Source: Chloroflexota bacterium (GTDB lineage: Bacteria > Chloroflexota > Anaerolineae > Anaerolineales > Villigracilaceae). From it: 9,166 bases of DNA. The notes under the pieces are model-generated. The model did no database searches. It had not been told where the DNA came from and saw only the letters and a program-made list of their open reading frames with translations. The translations under genes and the position numbers were made by a program. The first letter of the stretch is position 1. The number at the start of each line of letters is the position of its first letter. Shown one piece after another: positions 1 through 5,824 of the stretch. The stretch is taken from positions 1 through 9,166 of the forward strand of contig JACPVB010000124.1 of NCBI GenBank assembly GCA_016191985.1, in the 5' to 3' direction.

Positions 1-60
1 ATCAGCATTGCTGATTTCCTATCCGCCCATCGTGAAGTTCTGATTCCAGTCGCGTCGTAG
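1..60 (+). CDS. Possible C-terminal fragment of an upstream gene
   Basis: Frame 1 is open from the left edge to a TAG at 58-60 and reads as 19 residues ending HREVLIPVAS. The other two forward frames close earlier (TGA at 40-42 and at 12-14). The piece is too short to identify. The gap of 56 nt to the next start would allow it to be the preceding gene of the same operon. It could equally be chance open frame, so this is only a weak call. Confidence 0.25.
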   Translation: MSIADFLSAHREVLIPVAS

Positions 61-104
61 CGTCAAAGAAAGAATCCCGCGCCTGGGATTGTCTGACCGG
101 CAAA

Positions 105-109
105 AGAGG
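105..109 (+). promoter_or_regulatory. Ribosome binding site of the VOC gene
   Basis: AGAGG lies 7 nt before the ATG at 117 and supports that start over the internal Met at residue 20. A small inverted repeat, AATCCC-N6-GGGATT at 73-90, lies just upstream; its role is unknown. No convincing promoter boxes are visible in the 116 bases available. Confidence 0.6.
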
Positions 110-116
110 TAAACAG

Positions 117-1046
117 ATGACTTTAAAAACACAGGCAGAACCCAAAACGGAATTTTCGATTCACCCCGCCACGATGCTTGGTCATGTCTCGTTGACAGTT
201 GCCAATCTGGAGAATCAGATTCTGTTCTACACCCAGGCGCTCGGATTTAAACTCCACTGGCATGAAGGCAATAAAGCTGGCCTCGGTGCGGGCGGCGCAG
301 ATTTGTTACTCCTTACCGAGGAACCAAACCTGAAACGATATCGTGGCGTAACGGGTCTTTATCACTTCGCCATCGTATTCCCGAACCGCCGTGAACTTGC
401 CCTTGTGATGGCGCGCCTCTTTGCATTGAAATACCGTAACTCCCCCACGGACCACGTTATGACCAAGACCACCTACCTTGATGACCCCGAAGGCAACGGC
501 ATCGAGCTGTATTGTGAGTCACCCGAAGATGGTTCGTGGACGATCAGGGATGGCAACTACGAAGCCCGCTGGGCCGACGGCCGCTGGAGCGATGGACGGG
601 AAGCGCTGGATGTGGAAGCACTCTTCAAGCACATCAAGGAAGATGAACCACTCGATGTCCCCATCCCGCCTGAAACCCGTTTGGGACACATCCACCTGCA
701 TGTCCGCGATATTCAGGAAGCTGTTGATTTCTATCACGGCGTCATCGGCTTTGATGTGATGGGCGTCTCGAAAGGCATTGGTATGGCCTTCGTCTCCGCT
801 GGCGGGTATCATCACCATATTGGTTTGAACACTTGGATCGGACGCGGCGCGCCTCCTCCCCCCTCTGACGCAGTTGGTATGCGCCATTTCACTGTGGATT
901 TCCCCGATCAACAAAGCCTGGACGAAGTCATTGCCCGGGTCGACGCAGCAGGCCTCCCGTCGAATAAGATCGAGGGCGGTTTGCTTCTTCACGACCCATC
1001 ACAAAATGGCGTTGTGCTACGACTGTTAGCAAGTAATCCACTTTAA
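117..1046 (+). CDS. Two-domain VOC protein, CatE-type catechol-2,3-dioxygenase-like
   Basis: The 309-residue product has two vicinal-oxygen-chelate domains. Domain 1 spans about residues 18-135 (starting LGHVSLTV, ending NGIELYCE). Domain 2 spans about 187-306 (starting LGHIHLHV, ending NGVVLRLL). A short charged linker joins them. The family fold binds a divalent metal through His, His and Glu. Members of this CatE/COG2514-like group are annotated as extradiol ring-cleaving dioxygenases, but many have unproven substrates. In domain 1 the three ligand positions look intact (H23, H83, E130). In domain 2, H191 and H257 are present but the Glu position appears to be V300. Domain 2 carries the GGYHHHIGLNTW signature (229-240) followed by a GAPPPP run. 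The protein is cytosolic, with no signal peptide. It is followed by a terminator, so it is the last or only gene of its transcript. The family call is firm; the substrate is not known. Confidence 0.85.
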   Translation: MTLKTQAEPKTEFSIHPATMLGHVSLTVANLENQILFYTQALGFKLHWHEGNKAGLGAGGADLLLLTEEPNLKRYRGVTGLYHFAIVFPNRRELALVMARLFALKYRNSPTDHVMTKTTYLDDPEGNGIELYCESPEDGSWTIRDGNYEARWADGRWSDGREALDVEALFKHIKEDEPLDVPIPPETRLGHIHLHVRDIQEAVDFYHGVIGFDVMGVSKGIGMAFVSAGGYHHHIGLNTWIGRGAPPPPSDAVGMRHFTVDFPDQQSLDEVIARVDAAGLPSNKIEGGLLLHDPSQNGVVLRLLASNPL

Positions 1047-1051
1047 ATTTC

Positions 1052-1099
1052 CCCCGCAGAGTTCGCAGAGTTTTCTGTACCTCTGCGGGGAATTCTTTT
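1052..1099 (+). terminator. Hairpin terminator after the VOC gene
   Basis: CCCCGCAGAG (1052-1061) is the exact complement of CTCTGCGGGG (1081-1090), with a 19-nt loop. The 3' arm is followed by AATTCTTTT. The loop is long for a classical intrinsic terminator, but the position directly after the stop codon and before the ssrA promoter fits. Confidence 0.55.
1055..1072. repeat. Tandem CGCAGAGTT x2
   Basis: CGCAGAGTT occurs twice head to tail (1055-1063, 1064-1072), and its CTCTGCG complement recurs at 1081-1087. The doubled unit sits inside the terminator hairpin, giving two alternative pairings for the 3' arm. Similar CTCTGCG-rich intergenic tracts occur in many environmental bacteria, but I cannot test copy number here. 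Confidence 0.6.
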
Positions 1100-1122
1100 A
1101 ATCTGCCTTAATTTCCCTATGC

Positions 1123-1128
1123 TATAAT
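1123..1128 (+). promoter_or_regulatory. -10 box of the ssrA promoter
   Basis: A perfect TATAAT lies 30 nt upstream of the mature tmRNA 5' end. Transcription would start near 1135, leaving a roughly 24-nt leader for RNase P to remove, which is usual for tmRNA and tRNA genes. No good -35 hexamer is seen at 16-18 nt spacing. Confidence 0.6.
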
Positions 1129-1158
1129 GAAATTTGCACGGAACAACTTCCATGCCTT

Positions 1159-1540
1159 GGGGATGACAGGCTTCGACGGGAGAGGCTGGTTCCGGAATGC
1201 GAGCCGAGCGCGCACCGACCTCGATAAATCAGTGCAAACTTTAAGTGCCAACCGCACTTCCTACGCTGCTATGCCCCTCGCCGCCTAAGGTGAGAGCGTA
1301 ACAGTCTGACATCTTCGGATGTCACGTCCGCCGGCACCGCCCTTTACCGGGTGACGGACCGGGCGAAACAAAGGTAGAGTGCCGCACGTGATTCTGCTAA
1401 TCGTGCGAAAGACATGGCAGATGGTCACAGAGTTACCTGCCCGCCGAGATCTCTGTGATGAAACACTTCGGCAGGCTACGCTCGTAGATTTCCGAGGGTC
1501 GAATCTTTCGGACGCGGGTTCAATTCCCGCCATCTCCACC
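1159..1540 (+). ncRNA. ssrA: Transfer-messenger RNA (tmRNA), one-piece
   Basis: tmRNA rescues ribosomes stalled on broken mRNAs, working with SmpB, and adds a degradation tag to the nascent peptide. The 5' end GGGGATG (1159-1165) pairs over 7 bp, with one G-U pair, with CATCTCC (1531-1537), forming the tRNA-like acceptor stem. It is followed by the conserved GACAGGCTTCGACGGG stretch. The T arm is GCGGG-TTCAATT-CCCGC (1514-1530). The discriminator A1538 and CC1539-1540 are encoded, but the next base is T, so the terminal A of CCA must be added after transcription. The region from the tag to about 1510 is GC-rich and hairpin-prone, as expected for pseudoknots. The order of 5' half, tag ORF and 3' half shows the standard unpermuted form. 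The length of about 382 nt is normal. Confidence 0.96.
1247..1288 (+). CDS. tmRNA proteolysis-tag reading frame
   Basis: After TTTAAGT the resume codon GCC (1247-1249) opens a 13-codon frame, ANRTSYAAMPLAA, ending at TAA (1286-1288). It starts with Ala-Asn and ends with Leu-Ala-Ala, the features of bacterial tags recognised by ClpXP. The alternative GCA at 1234 gives a frame without an LAA end and is rejected. The exact resume codon is inferred from this pattern. Confidence 0.85.
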   Translation, partial: ANRTSYAAMPLAA

Positions 1541-1542
1541 TG

Positions 1543-1589
1543 AACGAACGTCCAGCACAAAATGCTGGACGTTCGTTTTAATTTTCTTC
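1543..1589 (+). terminator. Strong intrinsic terminator of ssrA
   Basis: AACGAACGTCCAGCA (1543-1557) pairs perfectly over 15 bp with TGCTGGACGTTCGTT (1563-1577) around a CAAAA loop. A T-rich tract (TTTTAATTTTCTT family, 1576-1589) follows. It ends one base before the padR -35 box, so the two transcription units are tightly insulated. Confidence 0.9.
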
Positions 1590-1618
1590 TTGACATATAT
1601 ATCCGCAACGGATATAGT
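1590..1618 (+). promoter_or_regulatory. padR promoter (TTGACA-N17-TATAGT)
   Basis: The -35 TTGACA (1590-1595) is a perfect consensus. A 17-nt spacer leads to the -10 TATAGT (1613-1618). The -10 ends 8 nt before the ATG at 1627, so transcription should begin at or 1-2 nt before the start codon, and there is no room for a Shine-Dalgarno site. This predicts a leaderless mRNA. Confidence 0.85.
1598..1616. promoter_or_regulatory. Probable PadR operator, perfect inverted repeat
   Basis: TATATCCG-CAA-CGGATATA is a perfect 8+3+8 inverted repeat filling the promoter spacer and covering the first four bases of the -10 box. A dimeric repressor bound here would block RNA polymerase. PadR proteins commonly repress their own promoter, so autoregulation by the downstream product is the simplest reading. 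It is inferred, not shown. Confidence 0.75.
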
Positions 1619-1626
1619 GCAATTAA

Positions 1627-1983
1627 ATGACCACAACAAATTCACCCCCACCGCTCACGCCCGCTGTTTTTCATATCCTCCTTGCGCTCTCCAGTGGAGA
1701 ACGTCATGGTTATGGAATCATGAAACAGGTCGAAGCGGATTCGCAGGGCAAGATAGCCATCGGGCCTGGCACACTTTATGGCTCGCTTAAACGAATGCTC
1801 GACGCCGGCCTGGTAAAAGAAAGCGACAAACGGGTTGACCCTGAAATGAATGATGAACGCCGCATCTATTACCAGATCACAGGCATCGGCGCGGAAGCGC
1901 TCGCAGCGGAACTGGAGCGCTACAGGCGCATCGTCAGCCTGGCGCAGGAACGAAAACTTTACCCAAAGGCTTACGGCGTATGA
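1627..1983 (+). CDS. PadR-family transcriptional regulator
   Basis: The 118-residue protein is a compact winged-helix repressor. The order is LTPAVFHILLAL (10-21, helix 1), ERHGYGIMKQV (25-35), the hallmark GPGTLYGSLKRMLDAGLV (46-63, recognition helix and turn), the wing with DERRIYYQIT (76-85), and a C-terminal helix (about 88-110) that serves in dimerisation. The length is that of the short PadR subfamily. The family acts as ligand- or stress-responsive repressors of neighbouring transport or envelope genes. The ATG at 1627 keeps the whole winged helix and lies just after a strong promoter. The stop overlaps the next gene's start by ATGA (1980-1983), so the membrane protein behind it is the obvious regulated partner. 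The ligand cannot be told from sequence. Confidence 0.92.
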   Translation: MTTTNSPPPLTPAVFHILLALSSGERHGYGIMKQVEADSQGKIAIGPGTLYGSLKRMLDAGLVKESDKRVDPEMNDERRIYYQITGIGAEALAAELERYRRIVSLAQERKLYPKAYGV

Positions 1984-2861
1984 CAGGAAAAGCGATTCTC
2001 GTTTTTTATAAAAAACTCCTCGCTCTCTATCCACGAGGGTTCAGGGAGCGGCTCAGCGAGTCCATGCTCCAGACTTTCAATGACCTTTACCACGAGCGAC
2101 ATACCGAAGGGAAATGGCCCGGTTTTGTTGTATGGATGTTTGTCGAGACGGCTGTGGGCATCATGAGGGAATATGTGCTGTTAATTACAGAAGGAGAAAT
2201 AATGAAAAACATACTTGCGAGTTCCAGGCCCGCCGCGCTGATTAGTTCCATCCTGCTGGCCGTGGCTTTTGTCGTTGCGCCGTTGATCTACTTGATAGGA
2301 AACCTGCGAGACGCCTTTGGACCATTGTCCTATGCGCTGGCCGATTTCCTGTACGGACCGGTGTGGGCCGCCAGCCTGGTTACGCTGATCTTCATACTCC
2401 GTGAGCGCATTGGCGAGCACGCGCCGCGACGCATGTCACTGGCGCTGCTGGCTACAGTCCTCGCAGCAGCAACGATGGTACTTGTCGCTTGTATCCGGTC
2501 TGCCAATCGTCATTATCATCTGACACATCCCGAACTGCATCTGGAGAATTCCTGGACCGTTCTGACTGTGTGGACCACTTCCGTGGCAGGCGTGACCGGG
2601 GCTGGATGGCATTTTTTGGGGTGGGCATTTCTGCTGACTGGTTCGGCAGGTTGGACGACCGGCCAACTTCCCCGCATATTGAGCGGGCTATATCTGGTAG
2701 GAGGGGCGATATCACTGTTTGTGTATCAGTTTCCAGAGATGGAGGGAAGCGCAGCGATGCTTGGCGTGGTAATCGGTATCTGGCAGGGACTTCTGCTGTG
2801 GAAATCCGGGTCGGCAGAAATACAAACGCCTGAATTAAACGCAAGCCGGCCTGACAATTAA
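1980..2861 (+). CDS. PadR-coupled polytopic membrane protein with amphipathic N-terminal prefix
   Basis: The 293-residue protein has two parts. Residues 1-74 form a soluble prefix (YPRGFRERLSESMLQTFNDL around 17-36, then a hydrophobic stretch about 48-70). It resembles the prefix placed before permease-like proteins that are often paired with PadR regulators. Residues 75-293 carry about six membrane segments (roughly 83-105, 120-141, 153-170, 195-225 as one long or two short, 229-247, 256-272). No ATPase, transporter motif or catalytic residue is recognised, and no ABC ATP-binding gene is adjacent. The start at 1980 overlaps padR by ATGA, with a modest AAAGG about 10 nt upstream. An in-frame ATG at 2202 has a much better ribosome site, so a 219-residue form is possible. 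Translational coupling to padR suggests joint repression and a role in envelope or export. The exact function is unknown. Confidence 0.75.
   Translation: MTGKAILVFYKKLLALYPRGFRERLSESMLQTFNDLYHERHTEGKWPGFVVWMFVETAVGIMREYVLLITEGEIMKNILASSRPAALISSILLAVAFVVAPLIYLIGNLRDAFGPLSYALADFLYGPVWAASLVTLIFILRERIGEHAPRRMSLALLATVLAAATMVLVACIRSANRHYHLTHPELHLENSWTVLTVWTTSVAGVTGAGWHFLGWAFLLTGSAGWTTGQLPRILSGLYLVGGAISLFVYQFPEMEGSAAMLGVVIGIWQGLLLWKSGSAEIQTPELNASRPDN
2191..2204 (+). promoter_or_regulatory. Internal Shine-Dalgarno and in-frame ATG
   Basis: AAGGAG (2191-2196) lies 5 nt before ATG (2202-2204). That ATG is codon 75 of the membrane protein, exactly at the junction between the soluble prefix and the first core membrane segment. 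This is the best ribosome site on the padR transcript. It could yield a separate core protein from the same frame. Confidence 0.6.
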
Positions 2862-2884
2862 GTTTCATTCCGAAAACACCCTTT

Positions 2885-2918
2885 CAAATGTCCAGCCTGA
2901 ACGCTGGACATTTGTGTT
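2885..2918 (+). terminator. Hairpin after the padR operon
   Basis: CAAATGTCCAGC (2885-2896) pairs perfectly over 12 bp with GCTGGACATTTG (2903-2914) around a 6-nt loop. The following TGTT is a poor T tract, so termination may be incomplete. The inner GTCCAGC/GCTGGAC is the same as in the ssrA terminator. Confidence 0.6.
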
Positions 2919-2923
2919 ATAAG
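2915..2923 (+). promoter_or_regulatory. Possible extended -10 promoter of the lipoprotein gene
   Basis: TGTTATAAG matches an extended -10 (TGn plus TATAAG, 2918-2923), and no -35 is evident because the region upstream is the terminator stem. It ends 7 nt before the ATG at 2931, which has no real Shine-Dalgarno. A leaderless transcript is therefore plausible. This is moderate evidence only. Confidence 0.4.
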
Positions 2924-2930
2924 AAGCGCC

Positions 2931-3671
2931 ATGAAAAAACTTCTCCTCATTGGATGTCTCATCCTCATCACTGCCTGCCAAAGCGCAGACTCCACGCCTG
3001 CATCTGAATCCACACCAACGGCGACGCTTCTTCCCACGCCCGTGCCTGCCACTGCTACCCCAACCTTTCCCCCCGCCCCAACCGATACTCCCATCCCTGC
3101 TCCGCCGCCATTCTTTTTTACAGAAGAGTTTGATACTCCTTCCACCTTCTGGCAATTCTTCCAAACCGGCGGCACAGATGCTCCACTCACCACCTTCGAG
3201 AATGGACAACTCCGTGTAGACATTCCATCTGCAGATACCTGGCATCTTGGAATCCACAACGCGCATAGTTATGCAAATGTTTTTGTCCGTGCAAAAATTT
3301 CAGCCAGTGCCAGCGGCTCCGTGGGACTGGTCTGCCGCTACAACGAAACTGAAGGATGGTTCGAGTTCAACATCGCCAGCGATGGCAGCTACAGCGCATT
3401 GCTCGGCCAGTGGCTTGCCCCAGGCATTGCAAAATACATCCCTCTTGCCACAAACGGCAGCAACCTGGTCAACGTTGGAAATATCAACTCTGAGATCGGG
3501 CTTTCCTGCAAAGATAACTTCATGAATTTGTACGTCAACGAGACTCTGCTTCGCAGGCTGGATATCACCAACTACGGCCTTACCGAGGGAAATATCGGTA
3601 TCACCGCGGCTTCTTATAAGGAGTCGCCAATGATAGTATTCTTTGAATGGGTGAAGGTCAGCGAGGAATGA
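2931..3671 (+). CDS. Secreted lipoprotein with C-terminal sandwich-like domain
   Basis: The 246-residue product begins with a lipoprotein signal peptide (MKK, then a hydrophobic core). The lipobox is I13-T14-A15-C16, so C16 would be lipidated and exposed outside the membrane. Residues 17-62 are a low-complexity Thr/Pro/Ala linker of the PTPVPATATPT kind, typical of exported Anaerolineae proteins. From about 63 a globular domain follows (EEFDTPSTFWQFFQ, later GSVGLVCRYNETEGWFEFNI, then NLYVNETLLRRLD and GNIGITAAS). This pattern of beta strands resembles LamG / DUF1080-like concanavalin sandwich domains, which bind or cleave glycans. No catalytic residues can be assigned. It stands alone between two terminators. 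The lipoprotein assignment is strong; the fold is an inference from strand pattern. Confidence 0.85.
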   Translation: MKKLLLIGCLILITACQSADSTPASESTPTATLLPTPVPATATPTFPPAPTDTPIPAPPPFFFTEEFDTPSTFWQFFQTGGTDAPLTTFENGQLRVDIPSADTWHLGIHNAHSYANVFVRAKISASASGSVGLVCRYNETEGWFEFNIASDGSYSALLGQWLAPGIAKYIPLATNGSNLVNVGNINSEIGLSCKDNFMNLYVNETLLRRLDITNYGLTEGNIGITAASYKESPMIVFFEWVKVSEE

Positions 3672-3674
3672 TTT

Positions 3675-3706
3675 AATGCCGCTCCAAACATGGGGCGGCA
3701 TTTTTT
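3675..3706 (+). terminator. Intrinsic terminator of the lipoprotein gene
   Basis: AATGCCGCTCC (3675-3685) pairs with GGGGCGGCATT (3692-3702), including one G-U pair, around a 6-nt loop. It runs straight into six Ts (3701-3706). It begins three bases after the stop codon. Confidence 0.9.
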
Positions 3707-3776
3707 GATCTAAAACCTACACACCGTTAACAGAATTCTTGCACAATTCGTTTAACATAGGGGAAAATGAAATGAA

Positions 3777-3815
3777 AAGTGACAGTCACCTCTGCGAAGC
3801 GTGTGACTGTCACTT
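3777..3815. repeat. Twin GTGACNGTCAC palindromes in the dnaK leader
   Basis: AAGTGACAGTCAC (3777-3789) and GTGACTGTCACTT (3803-3815) form a perfect 13-bp inverted repeat with a 13-nt spacer. Each arm is itself a palindrome, GTGAC-N-GTCAC (3779-3789 and 3803-3813), with centres 24 bp apart. As RNA it is a strong hairpin 12 nt before the dnaK Shine-Dalgarno. As DNA it could be two operator sites. It is not the CIRCE element. It might also be a dispersed intergenic repeat. The rest of 3707-3839 shows no clear promoter; TTAACA (3727) and TAACAT (3753) are poorly spaced. Confidence 0.7.
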
Positions 3816-3826
3816 ACAAGATTATG

Positions 3827-3833
3827 TAAGGAG
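3827..3833 (+). promoter_or_regulatory. dnaK ribosome binding site
   Basis: TAAGGAG lies 6 nt before the ATG at 3840 and fixes the dnaK start, which also matches the usual Hsp70 N-terminus MGKIIGIDLGTT. Confidence 0.85.
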
Positions 3834-3839
3834 TCCATT

Positions 3840-5717
3840 ATGGGAAAAATCATAGGCATAGACCTGGGTACGACAAACAGCGTTGTCTCTGTTATCGAAG
3901 GAGGCACACCGACTGTCATCACCACTGCCGAAGGCGGTCGTCTTTGCCCATCTGTTGTCGCTTTTAACAAGAACGGCGAACGCATGGTGGGGCAGACCGC
4001 CAAACGCCAGGCGGTTGTGAACGCAGATAACACGATCTATTCCATCAAGCGCTTTATCGGCCGTCACTTTGACGAGACCAGCATAGAACGAAGCATGGTT
4101 CCCTATCAAGTCATGCAGGGGCCGACAGGCGATGTGCGTGTGAAAGTACCTGTGACAGGGAAAGAATATTCCCCGCAGGAGATCAGTGCAATGGTGTTGG
4201 GCAAGCTAAAGTCCGATGCCGAAGCGTATTTGGGTGAGCCTGTCACGCAGGCGGTCATCACCGTCCCGGCGTATTTCAACGACAGCCAACGCCAGGCCAC
4301 CAAGGATGCGGGCAAGATCGCAGGTTTGGAAGTCCTGCGCATCATCAACGAACCGACGGCATCCGCTTTGGCATACGGCCTCGATAAAAAGAAGAATGAA
4401 ACCATCCTCGTCTTTGACCTTGGTGGTGGTACGTTCGATGTATCCATCCTCGAAGTGGGCGAAGGCGTGATCGAAGTCAAATCTACGAACGGGGATACCC
4501 ACCTCGGCGGTGATGACTGGGATCAGAAGATCACCAATTGGGCCGCGGACGAGTTCAAGAAAGACCAGGGCATTGACCTGCGGACTGACAAGCAAGCCTT
4601 GCAGCGTTTGCGCGAAGCCGCTGAAAAGGCAAAGATCGAACTCTCCACCGTGATGGAGACGGAGATCAACCTGCCATACATCACAGCCGATGCCAACGGA
4701 CCGAAACACCTGCAACTAAAACTCAGCCGTTCCAAATTCGAGCAGATGACCGAAGACCTGCTCCAGCGCTGCCGTCACCCGTTTGAAGCTGCTTTGAAAG
4801 ATGCCAGCTTAAGCGCGGGCAAACTCGATGAAGTGGTTCTGGTCGGCGGCTCCACACGTATGCCGATGGTCGCAGACCTGGTACGAAAATTAACTCAGAA
4901 GGAACCCAACAAGGGTGTGAATCCTGATGAGGTTGTGGCAATCGGCGCGGCCATTCAGGGCGGTGTGCTCGGCGGCGAAGTGAAGGATATTTTGCTGCTC
5001 GATGTGACCCCGCTCTCCCTCGGCGTGGAAACGATGGGCAGTGTGATGACCGTAATGATCGAACGCAATACCACCATCCCCGTCCGCAAGACAGAGGTGT
5101 ACTCCACCGCGGCGGATAACCAGACTGCTGTAGACATTCACGTTTTGCAGGGCGAACGTCCCATGGCGAACGACAACATGAGCCTTGGCCGATTCCGACT
5201 CGATGGAATTCCACCTGCGCCGCGCGGCATTCCACAAGTGGAAGTGACCTTCGACATAGACGCGAACGGCATTTTGCACGTGACCGCGAAGGACAAGGCC
5301 ACTGGCAAGGAACAAAAAGTGACCATCACCGCTTCCACAAACCTAAACAAGAACGACATCGAACGTATGGTGCAGGAAGCCCGTCAGAATGAAGCCGCGG
5401 ACAAGAAGCGTCGCGAAGTGATCGAGATCAAGAACAATGCCGATAACCTCACTTATCAAATCGACAAAGCATTGCGCGATCTCGGTGACAAAGTACCCGC
5501 CGCTGAAAGAAGCTCGATTGAAAGCAAGGTCAGTGAGTTGAAGCAGGCCGCGCAAGGTGAAGATGTGGAGCGAATCAAGAAGCTCACCGAAGAACTGCAA
5601 AACACCTTCCATGCGCTCAGCCAGCAGTTATACGCGCAGGGACAACCCCAGCCTGAAGGCGGCCCATCCGCTGGACCGAAGGACGGCGATGTGATCGACG
5701 GTGAAGTGAAAGAGTGA
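3840..5717 (+). CDS. dnaK: Chaperone protein DnaK (Hsp70)
   Basis: The 625-residue protein is a full-length cytosolic Hsp70, which folds and protects proteins through ATP-driven cycles with DnaJ and GrpE. The nucleotide-binding domain (about 1-380) has the phosphate loop GIDLGTTNS (6-14), K70, VPAYFNDSQRQATKDA (142-157), E171 in NEPTASALAYG, DLGGGTFD (193-200) and VGGSTRMP (335-342). The interdomain linker is VKDILLLDVTP (381-391). The substrate-binding beta domain runs to about 500. A helical lid follows to about 600, then a Gly/Pro-rich tail ending GDVIDGEVKE. Residues around 76-105 include the N-terminal-quadrant insert that low-GC Gram-positive DnaKs lack. No grpE, dnaJ or hrcA lies next to it, and the gene is bracketed by terminators, so it is a single-gene unit. 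It may be one of several dnaK paralogues. Confidence 0.97.
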   Translation: MGKIIGIDLGTTNSVVSVIEGGTPTVITTAEGGRLCPSVVAFNKNGERMVGQTAKRQAVVNADNTIYSIKRFIGRHFDETSIERSMVPYQVMQGPTGDVRVKVPVTGKEYSPQEISAMVLGKLKSDAEAYLGEPVTQAVITVPAYFNDSQRQATKDAGKIAGLEVLRIINEPTASALAYGLDKKKNETILVFDLGGGTFDVSILEVGEGVIEVKSTNGDTHLGGDDWDQKITNWAADEFKKDQGIDLRTDKQALQRLREAAEKAKIELSTVMETEINLPYITADANGPKHLQLKLSRSKFEQMTEDLLQRCRHPFEAALKDASLSAGKLDEVVLVGGSTRMPMVADLVRKLTQKEPNKGVNPDEVVAIGAAIQGGVLGGEVKDILLLDVTPLSLGVETMGSVMTVMIERNTTIPVRKTEVYSTAADNQTAVDIHVLQGERPMANDNMSLGRFRLDGIPPAPRGIPQVEVTFDIDANGILHVTAKDKATGKEQKVTITASTNLNKNDIERMVQEARQNEAADKKRREVIEIKNNADNLTYQIDKALRDLGDKVPAAERSSIESKVSELKQAAQGEDVERIKKLTEELQNTFHALSQQLYAQGQPQPEGGPSAGPKDGDVIDGEVKE

Positions 5718-5750
5718 AGTGCGTGATGCGTGTTTCGTAATTCGTAAAAT

Positions 5751-5789
5751 AAAAACGGGCGACCATTTTAGAATGGTCGCCCGTTTTTT
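5751..5789. terminator. Bidirectional terminator between dnaK and the convergent operon
   Basis: AAAACGGGCGACCATT-type arm (5751-5767) pairs over 17 bp with the arm at 5772-5788 around a 4-nt loop. On the plus strand TTTTTT (5784-5789) follows. On the minus strand the A-rich stretch 5745-5755 supplies the U tract. It therefore ends dnaK from the left and the four-gene operon from the right. Confidence 0.92.
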
Positions 5790-5824
5790 GTCAGCGAAGA
5801 AAATGAATCTCGAAACCGAAGCAG

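Noticed and set aside
519..992. 157-residue minus-strand frame within the VOC gene
   Set aside because: It is antisense to clear VOC domains, with no ribosome site or recognisable motif.
1285..1608. 107-residue minus-strand frame containing MAGIEPASE
   Set aside because: It is the antisense of the tmRNA 3' part. MAGIEPAS-like words are a well-known false protein from the reverse strand of tRNA-like 3' ends.
3707..3839. CIRCE (HrcA) or HAIR (HspR) operator before dnaK
   Set aside because: Neither TTAGCACTC-N9-GAGTGCTAA nor CTTGAGT-N7-ACTCAAG is present; the only strong symmetry is the GTGACNGTCAC pair.
4206..4715. 169-residue minus-strand frame within dnaK
   Set aside because: It is a mirror frame of a strongly conserved Hsp70 gene; several such frames occur along dnaK and none has its own signals.
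5718..5750. Repeated TTCGTAATTCGTAA after dnaK as a mobile or attachment site
   Set aside because: It is only a short imperfect doubling in the 3' untranslated region with no flanking mobile gene.
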